From Anaerolineaceae bacterium UBA5211 (GTDB lineage Bacteria > Chloroflexota > Anaerolineae > Anaerolineales > Anaerolineaceae), in assembly GCA_002412595.1 (NCBI GenBank), contig DHVJ01000047.1, positions 1 to 64,000 on the forward strand: DNA of 64,000 nt, given 5' to 3'. Position numbers and translations under genes: made by a program. This document shows positions 17,511 through 26,400 of the stretch, in pieces. Under the pieces are notes generated by a model, which searched no databases, was not told the origin of the DNA, and worked only from the letters and a program-made list of their open reading frames with translations. Numbering within the stretch: the stretch's first letter is position 1; each line of letters begins with the position of its first letter.

Positions 17511-19340
17511 ATGGCAAAAATCATATTTATCAAAAAAATCACGAACCTGTTGGCAGCTTTAACGCTGGTTATTGGTTTACTGCCGGCTACCCGCATCTCC
17601 AGCGTATTTGCGGATGATGGAGTCAGCCCTGCCGCAGTCGAAACCAACGACTCGAATAGCACAGAGGCAGATTCAGACGAGGGTTCAACCAGCACGCCTG
17701 AAGCGACTGTAGCGGAAACTTCCCAACCTGCTGAAGCAGATTTGGGTGTGGAAGTGACAGAAACTGAAGCAGCAGAAAGCAAACCTACCGAAGAAATGCC
17801 AACCGGCGAGGGGCTTACAACTGAAACGCCCGTGCTGGAAACACCAACAGCAGCACTTGTGGTTGCTGAAACTACCCAAGCAACCAGTTTAGATGAAGTA
17901 AATGAAGTTGCCGCGGCAAGTTCGGAAGATAACGTTACGGCCGAGGAATCTCTCTCTGAGGTGATTTCTTACTTAAATGAACAGAATGTTGTATTAGAAA
18001 ACGATTCGGAAGAAGCAATTTCCCTTTCCAGCAATGAAGCCATTGAGGTTCTCACCAACAGCGATCCATTCTTCTGGAATCCAGGCACTCTTCGTTGGGA
18101 AGGCTATAGCGTGGACGGCACCAGTTGTCCGGCTAATGTAACCTGTTTCGCAGATGCCAATCCTTTCCAAGCCGCAGTGAATGCGGCGCCATCCGGCGCT
18201 ACTGTGTATGTGGCGCAAAATACATATGATGAGGATGTGGTCATTAACACCCAAAACCTTTCATTTGTGAGTTTTAGCTCAATCAATGTCGAGGATGCGG
18301 GTACAGCGCTTGCCCCTACCCTTATTTCGGGTTATTCCTCAATTAAATCGCTGACATTAAATGTGGATTTTGGAACCACTCTCGGTGTCTATGCCGACAC
18401 GGTGATTGTTAATTCCGGCGGAAAACTGGATGATGGTTTGAACCTGGTAAATATTGACGGAACGGTGGAAGCCAGTGTCATAATTTATTCGGCCGATGGA
18501 CATTATCGTGTACAGGATGCGAATGACGCTTCAATTAATTATGAATGGGAATGCGGCGAACCGGATACATTGATTTATCCGGGACGGGTATATCGCATGG
18601 TTTTAAAGGGCCCTATGCACCCCGATATCCTCAATTACTATGAAAATATAGGAGATGATACCGGCCTGGGCCGCAGCACGGTTGAACGTATCGATGATTT
18701 GTTGGAAGGGGTCAAACGCTCCGAAACGGAAAGCTGGAGCCATACCAACGAAGAACGTATATTCTGGTATTTGCTCGGACAAGTAGGGAACAATAACGGA
18801 GCTGGCGCCAACGGTACAACCACAATATTAAATTCGACCCAATTAGCTATGGCAACGGCCATTCTCAACCGCGCTTCCGATACTGAGATGGGAAAGTTGG
18901 GGATCTGGTTCCTGTGGCCTATCCTGGAAAACAGCGGCACAGATGTCAGCCCGTTGACCCGTCAATTAACTTTCATGCACTATATGACAACTGAAGTATA
19001 TGGATGCACGAATTTGTCGGCTTTGAACTACAATCCGGTTGCCAATACGGATGACGGCTCATGCCGATTTGATACTCCCGATGATCCCAGTGATCCGGGT
19101 GATCCCGGCGACGGTGGCGGAGGCGGCGGCGGTACGACCACAGTGACCACGGCCTTCATCCCGGTGACCGCGCAGACCGCGGCCGGCGGCCCGACGGAAG
19201 AGCTGTTCCTGATCCCGGTGACGGGTGTGGACAACACCTCCCCGCTGACCAGCTGGCAGCGCTTGTTCTTCTCCGCCAGCGCGATGCTATTTGGCATAAG
19301 CCTGGTATTGGAAGGCGCCAGGCGCAAAACTATACACTAA
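17511..19340 (+). CDS. Secreted surface protein with acidic Thr/Glu-rich linker and IPVTG tail
   Basis: The signal peptide ends near SSVFA (residue 34). Residues about 36-165 are an acidic Thr/Glu/Ser/Ala-rich linker. The middle part (about 180-330) has short repeated hydrophobic strands such as VYVAQNTYDEDVVINTQNLS, which suggests a parallel beta-helix fold. Near residue 500 there is one GCTNxxALNYNxxAxxDDGSC-type motif, a unit known from secreted proteins of other bacteria. A Gly-rich linker leads to GGPTEELFLIPVTGVD, a hydrophobic segment and the basic end ARRKTIH, the same tail as in the upstream surface protein. Probably an adhesin; its ligand is unknown. Confidence 0.8.
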   Translation: MAKIIFIKKITNLLAALTLVIGLLPATRISSVFADDGVSPAAVETNDSNSTEADSDEGSTSTPEATVAETSQPAEADLGVEVTETEAAESKPTEEMPTGEGLTTETPVLETPTAALVVAETTQATSLDEVNEVAAASSEDNVTAEESLSEVISYLNEQNVVLENDSEEAISLSSNEAIEVLTNSDPFFWNPGTLRWEGYSVDGTSCPANVTCFADANPFQAAVNAAPSGATVYVAQNTYDEDVVINTQNLSFVSFSSINVEDAGTALAPTLISGYSSIKSLTLNVDFGTTLGVYADTVIVNSGGKLDDGLNLVNIDGTVEASVIIYSADGHYRVQDANDASINYEWECGEPDTLIYPGRVYRMVLKGPMHPDILNYYENIGDDTGLGRSTVERIDDLLEGVKRSETESWSHTNEERIFWYLLGQVGNNNGAGANGTTTILNSTQLAMATAILNRASDTEMGKLGIWFLWPILENSGTDVSPLTRQLTFMHYMTTEVYGCTNLSALNYNPVANTDDGSCRFDTPDDPSDPGDPGDGGGGGGGTTTVTTAFIPVTAQTAAGGPTEELFLIPVTGVDNTSPLTSWQRLFFSASAMLFGISLVLEGARRKTIH

Positions 19341-19361
19341 TTTGATTTGATTAACCCGTTT

Positions 19362-19398
19362 ATGACCGGCCCGCTTACCCGGCGGGCTGGTCTTTAAT
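19362..19398 (+). terminator. Terminator of the second surface-protein gene
   Basis: GACCGGCCCGC and GCGGGCTGGTC (with G-U pairs) form a long stem with a TTACCCG loop, followed by TTTAAT. It separates this unit from the promoter of the exopolysaccharide operon. Confidence 0.8.
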
Positions 19399-19464
19399 CA
19401 AAAAAGTTAGGTTATATGAATTGTGTAAACATTTACACCGAAAATAGCGGATAAGCTATCAATT

Positions 19465-19473
19465 TGTTATAAT
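19465..19473 (+). promoter_or_regulatory. Extended -10 promoter of the exopolysaccharide operon
   Basis: TGTTATAAT gives a consensus -10 (TATAAT at 19468-19473) with the extended TG element. No good -35 is seen at the expected distance, which may mean an activator is used. Confidence 0.5.
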
Positions 19474-19488
19474 GGCTTTATATCTTAA

Positions 19489-19607
19489 AGGCTTTGAAGC
19501 CGGGGTTCAATTTGGTCGCTTTGGTCCTCCGCAAGGTTGTATTGATCAGTAACTCAGTCGAGCCAGCAGCGAAACCGGTCATGTAAATGATCGGATATTT
19601 TTTTTAA
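19489..19607 (+). promoter_or_regulatory. Leader RNA motif, copy 3 of 3
   Basis: GGTCGCT at 19514-19520 and AGCGAAACCGGTC at 19568-19580. The terminator stem is CCGGTCAT (19575-19582) with ATGATCGG (19587-19594), loop GTAA, followed by nine T. The sequence just 5' of GGTCGCT forms GGCT-TTGA-AGCC. The gene starts about 130 bases further on, leaving a second stretch of leader after the terminator. Confidence 0.68.
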
Positions 19608-19734
19608 ACTCATTCTACGAACCGATATACACTTGCGAACATCAGAGAGAAAATGTATATTAAAAAGTATGGCGATAGAATCCTGACCAGAGGATGATCG
19701 ATATTGATATTAAAGAGGCACAGGCGAGGGTTTA

Positions 19735-21900
19735 ATGACCAATAGAAAACAACCATCCAAGGGGAAAAAAATACTTCCGTTACTGCTCCTAACAGCGATT
19801 TTGTTCTTACAAAACACCGTGTTGATTCAGGCAGCACCTCTGGCGCAGGCAACAGCGCGCACTTTCACGCTGGAAGACTTCGGCTTGACCGGCGACGACA
19901 CTTTTCAGGGTGTTCTGGTCAGCCGCGATTACGGCATCAACCTGCCGGCCGGCTGGGAATATGGCAGTCCGGCCGTACTTACCCTTAAATTCAGCCATTC
20001 GCCTACTTTAAATGAAAAGTCCACCCTGGCGGTGGATTGGAATGGCGTACGTTTGGGCAGCCAGGCGTTGACCGCAGAGAATGCTTCCGGTGGATCACTT
20101 GCGGTGGATGTACCGGCAGATTATCTAACAGCTGGCTACAACACCCTGCACGTGGAATTCTACATGGGCATCTCGAATGAGTTTTGCAATGATGTAGATA
20201 ATCCGGCTGTCTGGGCAGTGGTACAGCGCAGTACTTCTCTGAAACTGGAGCCCCGCGCGGCCACGCCGCAAGCAGACTTGAGCGTCTTTCCGCTGCCCTT
20301 CATCGATTCCAGCCCGGTGGTGACCAACCGCGTCACCCTGCTGATCCCGGCGCAGCCCGGCATCGGTGAGCTGAACGCCCTGGCAGCCGTCAGCGCCAAG
20401 CTGGGCGAATTGTCCGGCGGCTGGCGTCCGCTGGAAGTGAACAGCATGACCATCGAGGCAGCCGCCAGGAGCAAACCGCAGGGCAACCTGATCGTCATCG
20501 CGGATGCCGGCGGGTTGAACCAATTGCTATCCGGCGGCAGCTTGCAGCCGAGCGCCTCCGGCAGCGGCATGCTCTACGAGCAGGTGTCGCCTTTCGACAG
20601 CGGAGCGCTGCTGCTGGCCGTGACCGGCAGGGAACAGGCTGATGTAAAAAAAGCCGGACAGGCCCTCACCAGTACAGCCCTAGCCCCGCGCCTCTCCGGG
20701 GATACAGCCTACATCCTGGATTTACCGCAGGCTCAAAGTGAGGGGCAGGCTAACAGCGTGTCGTACACGTTGAATGACCTGGGTTACACGGACACAGCTG
20801 TATATGGGTCGCGTGAGCAGAAAACCAGTTTTGCCATTCCGCTCAGCGCACTCTGGCAGAATAACAGTGCTGCAGTACTGGAACTGCATTTCATTCACTC
20901 GGCGCTGCTGCAGGGCGACCGCTTTACCCTGACCATCACGGTCAATGACCTGCCGGTCGGCAGCGTGGTGATCAACGGCGGCGATTCCAGCGACCGCACC
21001 GAATCCTTCCAATTGCCCCTGGGCTTTTTTAATACCGGGGTTAATTACCTGGCTATCCAATCCTCCATCCAGCTTTCAGATGATTTCAGCAATGATGTGA
21101 ACTACTGCACGGAAGACCATTACAACCGTGCCTGGCTGACAGTTGTCAGCGATTCGCAAATTACCTTTCCCACCGCGCCGGACCAGGTCTCGGCCAACAT
21201 TGCCGGCTTTCCTTATACGTATATGGGCGCCAGCGACCTTTCGCAGCTGGCTTTTGTCCTGCCGGACGCGCCCGGCGCAGCGGACGCGGCTGCCATGAGC
21301 GCCCTGGCTGTTCGCCTGGGCGAAGTAGCTTCCGGCGAACAGCTGATACCCACGGTTCTGAGCGCGTCGCAGGCGGATCAATTCAGCGACAGCCTGCCTT
21401 ACCGCATCTATATCGGGCTGCCCCTTAAGAACAGTGCCATTCCGGCGTTGAACGACCTGCTGCCGCAGCCCTTTGACCCTGTCAGCGGTGAAGCCCAAGC
21501 AGTGGCCGGACTACCCACGATTGACACCAGTAAGATTGACACCGGCACGATTGAAGCCTTCATTGATGCCAAGCATGTACCGGCCTTGGTTGTGAGCGGC
21601 AACACGGAGAAAGGGCTGCTTTCCGCCGCGGCACAGCTGGGAGACGCCGGCCAAACAATGCTGTTGGTAGGCGACCTGGCGCTGACCACTTCGGATACAC
21701 TGGCGGTTAGCCTGTGGACGGAAGAATCGGCTCAGGAAACCACACAGCTTTCGCCTTTGGCACAAAATGAACAGTCTCTGACGGTGTGGTTCCAACCCAA
21801 CGGAGTCCTTTATGCGGCTTTAGCCATCCTGTTGATCACATTGGTGATCCTGGTGCTGCATGTGGCGGTTACATTCGGAAAGAATGGCAAGGATAGGTAG
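19735..21900 (+). CDS. BcsB-like cellulose synthase regulatory subunit (exopolysaccharide synthesis)
   Basis: Extracytoplasmic, membrane-anchored partner of a GT2 polysaccharide synthase. Signal peptide at residues 1-35, a single transmembrane helix near the C-terminus (FQPNGVLYAALAILLITLVI), and a short basic cytoplasmic tail. Two BcsB-type halves are visible: one starting at TFTLEDFGLTG with SNEFCNDVDNPAVWA, the second at SYTLNDLGYTD with SDDFSNDVNYCTEDHYNRAW. These match the carbohydrate-binding/ferredoxin-like repeat of BcsB. At 721 aa the length is normal. It heads a five-gene operon; the product polymer is not necessarily cellulose. Confidence 0.88.
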   Translation: MTNRKQPSKGKKILPLLLLTAILFLQNTVLIQAAPLAQATARTFTLEDFGLTGDDTFQGVLVSRDYGINLPAGWEYGSPAVLTLKFSHSPTLNEKSTLAVDWNGVRLGSQALTAENASGGSLAVDVPADYLTAGYNTLHVEFYMGISNEFCNDVDNPAVWAVVQRSTSLKLEPRAATPQADLSVFPLPFIDSSPVVTNRVTLLIPAQPGIGELNALAAVSAKLGELSGGWRPLEVNSMTIEAAARSKPQGNLIVIADAGGLNQLLSGGSLQPSASGSGMLYEQVSPFDSGALLLAVTGREQADVKKAGQALTSTALAPRLSGDTAYILDLPQAQSEGQANSVSYTLNDLGYTDTAVYGSREQKTSFAIPLSALWQNNSAAVLELHFIHSALLQGDRFTLTITVNDLPVGSVVINGGDSSDRTESFQLPLGFFNTGVNYLAIQSSIQLSDDFSNDVNYCTEDHYNRAWLTVVSDSQITFPTAPDQVSANIAGFPYTYMGASDLSQLAFVLPDAPGAADAAAMSALAVRLGEVASGEQLIPTVLSASQADQFSDSLPYRIYIGLPLKNSAIPALNDLLPQPFDPVSGEAQAVAGLPTIDTSKIDTGTIEAFIDAKHVPALVVSGNTEKGLLSAAAQLGDAGQTMLLVGDLALTTSDTLAVSLWTEESAQETTQLSPLAQNEQSLTVWFQPNGVLYAALAILLITLVILVLHVAVTFGKNGKDR

Positions 21901-21906
21901 GTTCTT

Positions 21907-23088
21907 ATGAAAAAGACATTCCTCAATTTACAAAAAACATCCATTTACACCGCCATTATCCTAATCTGGTGCGTGCTTTCCGCGATCGTTTTAGTTGCCA
22001 TGAACATCCAAACCAGCCTGGCAGCTATTTCCATATTGATATTCATCGCGGTGTTGTCCGTCATCCGCCCTTTCCCGTTGGCGTCCTGGTTTTCCCTGCT
22101 GGCCGGAACACTGGTTTATGTGTTGATCAGTTACAGCCTGTTTGGATTGGGGCGCAGCATGGCGCTCAACAGCGCACTGGCATTCGCAATATTCCTGGTC
22201 ACTTCCCTGCTGGGCAATATGGTTGCCCGCCAGATTGGCAGTCTGCGAGATCTGTTCCGCAAAGAACAGAACCTGCTGGACGATTTGGTGCAGTATGACC
22301 AATCTACCGGCATTCTGCGTTGGAAGTATGCCCACCAGCGCATGAAGGCCGAGGTGCTGCGCAGCGTGCGTTATAAAAAAGATTTGTCGCTGGTGTTGAT
22401 CCAACTGCTGCTGCCGGAACAGGCAGATATCTCGGATAATGAGCTGTCCAACCTGTACGGGCAGATCGTTGAAGTGGTCATCAACAGCCTGCGCAAAGAT
22501 ATTGACATCCCTTTCATTGGGGAGAAGATCGGCATTATCCTGCCTGAGACCACCGCTGAAGGCGCGCAGATCCTGTCGCTGCGCCTGGTGGATCGCATAT
22601 TCCGCAAGGTGCGTGCCGAGGTGGCCATCGGCATCGCCAGCGTCCCGGGCGATGCAGTGACTGAAGATGCGCTGCTTAATCAGGCTGAACTGGCGCTGAA
22701 ATTCGCGGTCAGCTCGGACCAGTCCGTGGTGCCGGCTGCGCGCCTGCGCAGTGCGGTCGCAGAAAAACAAAGCAGCGTGGTAGAAGAAGAAACGCCCGCA
22801 TTGGATACTGCCGAACCGATGGAGGAAGCGCTGGGGCCGGATGAATGGCGCCTGGAAGTGGCCAACTTTGCCAGCATGGATGATCTGCCGCGCGTGGAGA
22901 AGATTTTCATGGAAAGCGGTGCGGCGGCTGAATTTCACTTGGTGGGGCTGGACGGCACTACCCTGGTCGTGCGGGTCAGGCCCGCCGGGCAGGATCTGCC
23001 GGGAGCGCTGCGCGCGCTGCCTCAATTTGTGTTGAAGCAGGTGGATGAATCTAGGCGCAGCATTCAACTTGAAATTAAATTGGATTAA
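21907..23088 (+). CDS. Membrane protein with degenerate GGDEF domain
   Basis: Four transmembrane helices occupy residues about 10-110. A short coiled linker (LRDLFRKEQNLLDDLVQYDQSTGI) leads into a GGDEF-fold domain (about 135-275). The signature loop reads IGEKIGIIL where GGDEF is expected, so diguanylate cyclase activity is unlikely. The fold is supported by the DQSTGILRWKYAHQRM start and by VAIGIASVPGDAVTEDALLNQAELAL at the end. Residues about 310-393 are an extra domain without a clear match. It begins six bases after the BcsB-like gene. A sensor or scaffold role in controlling the synthase is inferred. Confidence 0.78.
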   Translation: MKKTFLNLQKTSIYTAIILIWCVLSAIVLVAMNIQTSLAAISILIFIAVLSVIRPFPLASWFSLLAGTLVYVLISYSLFGLGRSMALNSALAFAIFLVTSLLGNMVARQIGSLRDLFRKEQNLLDDLVQYDQSTGILRWKYAHQRMKAEVLRSVRYKKDLSLVLIQLLLPEQADISDNELSNLYGQIVEVVINSLRKDIDIPFIGEKIGIILPETTAEGAQILSLRLVDRIFRKVRAEVAIGIASVPGDAVTEDALLNQAELALKFAVSSDQSVVPAARLRSAVAEKQSSVVEEETPALDTAEPMEEALGPDEWRLEVANFASMDDLPRVEKIFMESGAAAEFHLVGLDGTTLVVRVRPAGQDLPGALRALPQFVLKQVDESRRSIQLEIKLD

Positions 23089-23092
23089 TAAA

Positions 23093-23344
23093 TTGACCAA
23101 TCAAACTGAAGATCATCAAACCTGGGAACGGATTAAAAAGATCATCACGGTCAATATCTCGGTGCTATTTACCTTGATCATCTGGCTGGCCCTGTTTATC
23201 AGCATGCTGGTAGGATATTTTTCCATCCCGCTGCTGATTGTGGTCGTGGTGGTAACCTACCTGGCATTGCGCGAACGTATTGTTAAAAACGATGATGCGG
23301 ACAGCGATATCTACCGTGATTCGGTTGATAAAAAGAAAGACTGA
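23093..23344 (+). CDS. Small two-helix membrane protein of the exopolysaccharide operon
   Basis: I do not recognise a family. From TTG 23093 it reads MTNQTEDHQTWERIKKIITVN, then a hydrophobic hairpin-like region (ISVLFTLIIWLALFI and FSIPLLIVVVVVTYLAL) and a charged tail. An ATG at 23045 would overlap the upstream gene by 44 bases; the TTG directly after that gene's stop with GGA upstream seems better. Its position between the degenerate GGDEF gene and the synthase suggests an accessory subunit. Confidence 0.6.
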   Translation: MTNQTEDHQTWERIKKIITVNISVLFTLIIWLALFISMLVGYFSIPLLIVVVVVTYLALRERIVKNDDADSDIYRDSVDKKKD

Positions 23345-23424
23345 TGATCTCGCGCAAACCTACCGGGAATTGGCGTATTCTTTTTCCGGCGATGGCATCC
23401 ATATTTATTATATAAACGGATAAC

Positions 23425-26400
23425 ATGGCAGCTCAATTTACCCATCTGAATTACCAGATCAACGGCATTGCGGCGGGAGCTTATGCGGCACGTTTGGTAC
23501 CTCAAAAGATTGCGCGGGATTTTGAGCTGGTTCCGCTGACTTTAAGTGATAACCGCTTGCTGGCGGCTTGCGCCTATCCGCTCACGCGCGCCGGCATTGC
23601 AGCGCTGCAGCGCACACTGCGTTATCCGTTGGATGTGGTGCAGGCTTCGCTGCCGGATGTGCGCGCCGCACGCCGGGTGCTTTACCAGTCGCCGCAGGAA
23701 TCCCCCCAGCCGCTTTCCATGGAAAAAGCGCTGCGTTTGCTGGGGCTGCTGCGCGAAAATCAGGCCCGTGCGGCGCTGACACCGCCAGAAGAAAACAAGG
23801 ATATCGGCCAGGTCGCGCTGGCAAAACGCTGGATCAGCACTGAGCAGTACGCCGAAGCATTGGGCTTGTGCGCCAACCTGCCGCACCTGCGCGCGCGCAG
23901 CGCCAGCCCGCTGGATGGCATGAATTTATTTCTGCTTTTCGAGCAGGCGGAAGCCCTGGGTGTTTTACCGCTGTGGTGGCTTGGCAGTACGCTTTATCTG
24001 GCGGTCAGCGCTGAGCGCGCTTTGATGGCCGATGTGGACCTGGGCGAGTTGGATATTCATTACCGCCTGGTGGCCTGTGACCCGGGCACTTATGCACTGC
24101 TGCGCAAAGAGATCTACCGGCCGCAACCGTTAGAAACAGGGCTGGTCAACGAACTGCGCGTGGCTAACTGGCTGGTGGCTGAAAAATACATGCGCGCGGA
24201 TGAGCTGGCGCTGGCGCAGGAGCTCCAGGCGCGCAGCGGAATTTCCCTGGCGACAATATTAAAGGAACAGTTTGGCCTGAAGGCAGAGGGTTGGCTGGAG
24301 GCGGCAGCCGAAGTGAGCGGGGTCACTGCGGTGCATGCGCGCGACCTGCCGGCCGATATTGAAACGCGTGTGAGCGCTTTGTGGGATATCTTGCCGGAAC
24401 AGATGCTGCTGCAGTTTGACCTGGTTCCTTTGAATTGGGAAGGCAACACACTGGTGCTGGGTATGCTGGCGGTCAATGAGGACGTGCTGACGCTGGCGCG
24501 CACTTTCAGCGGCGGGCAGGTGGAAGCACGCCTGATGGACGCTGAGTTGATCCGGAAACTGCAAAAGTCAGCACAGAACACACTGCGCGCCCGCGGGACC
24601 GATGCCGGGCCGCAGGTCACCGCGATGACTTTCGGTGAATTTTTACTCAATACGGCTTTGCTTCAGCGCGACCAACTGGACGAACAGCGCGAAAAGGGTG
24701 TCCAAGATGAAGATTTGCCGGCCTCGCTGCTGGAAGCTAACCTCTTGAATGAACTTGACCTGGCGGAAGTGTACAGCCTGATCAGCGGCATTCCGTATAT
24801 TTCTTTGGAGTATTTCCAGTTTGATGAGAACCTGATGCGTTTGCTGCCGGCCGAACTAGCTCTGGAGCGCAAGCTGCTGCCGCTTTTTGAAAATCAAGGC
24901 GACTTGTGGGTGGCCGTAAGCGATTTACATAGCTGCGATGCGCTGGAACAGGTTGCTGCGCACAGCGGCAAGCGTGTCTGGCCGCTGCTGGTGCCGGAGA
25001 CGGCGCTGCTTTCGGCTTTGAACCGCTTTTACCGTTTCAGCCGCAGCACTCCAGATACCGGGCTCATTTTTCAATATACCGATGCGCTGGTAAGCGCCGG
25101 ACTGATTACACAGGCCGATGCCCTGCGGGCCGCCGCGGCGGTTAGCGAGCAAAGCCGGCCGTTGGACCAGGCTTTGCTGGACTTGAATGTCCCCGCTGCC
25201 GATTTGTATCCCAGCCTGGCAGCTGTTAAAGGTATTGAGCTGCTGGATCTGGGGTTAGTGGAATTGCACGAAGAGAGCTTTGATGCCTTGGGACAACTGC
25301 GAAAAACCCGGCGCTGGCAGGAGAAGCTGGACGCTAACGCCGCGCGCCTGCTGGATTTGAACACCGCCCGGCGTCTGACGGCTATCCCGGTTGCTCAAGA
25401 AGCGGACGGCCTTAAGGTAGCATTCGCCAATCCTTTATATGAAGCGCCCCAGCAGGAACTGACTTACCTGCTGGGGCAGAACATCATTCCTTGTCTGGCT
25501 GCGCGTGCGGATATCGAAGATGCCATCCAGCGCCTGTTGGGGCAGATGAACCTGGGCACCTCCCTGCTGCTAGCCGGGCGCATCACCCTGAGCCAGTTGA
25601 ACAACGCCCTGGCGCTGGCGCAAAATGCCAACATCCGCCTGGGGCGGGCATTGGTGCACCGCGGCTACATCAGCGAAGCGGAGCTATATGCCTTTCTGGC
25701 ACATCAGGCCCATTTACCGCTGTTTGACCTTTCTGCGGCAGCGCTGAGCGAGGAAGCTGCCCGCCTGCTGGACGCGGAAGAAGAACGCCGCGAGGGACTG
25801 CTGCCGTTGGCGGTCAGTGATGATCAGGTTTACCTGGCCATGGTGGATCCGCTCAACGAACAGGGTAAGCGCAGCGTGGAAGAGGCCCTGGGCAAAACAG
25901 TTACACCTATTCTGGTGAGCGAGAATGACTTTGACCTGGCTATGGAACGCCTCTATCATGAAGATTATTTGGATAAAAGTACCTCCGAGCTGCTCAAACG
26001 CTCCCCTGAAGATTCCGCCTTCCACGTTTTCAGCCGCGGCCAGGTGATCGTTTTCTTTGCTTTTTTGGCAATTTCAGCGGTCTGGCTGGCGCTGGATTAC
26101 GTCAGCTATCTGGTGGTGACCAACTCGCTGGTCAGCATTTTCTACCTGCTCTTCACAGGCTACAAAGCCGTGATGATCAGCAATGCTATCAGCAGCGACC
26201 TGGAAGTGGGTGTGACGGATGAAGATGTGGCTGCCCTCAATGACCGCGACTTGCCCATATACACCATTCTGGTACCGGTTTTTAAGGAAGCTCGAGTACT
26301 GCCCAAGCTGCTCAAACGTCTGGGAGAATTGGATTATCCGGCTACCAAGCTGGATATCAAGATATTAATGGAAGCAGAGGACAGCGAAACCATCGACGCT

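Noticed and set aside
21991..23100. Minus-strand open frame of 369 codons opposite the degenerate GGDEF gene
   Set aside because: Antisense frame with Gln/His-rich, low-information sequence; the plus-strand frame has transmembrane helices and a domain pattern and fits the operon.
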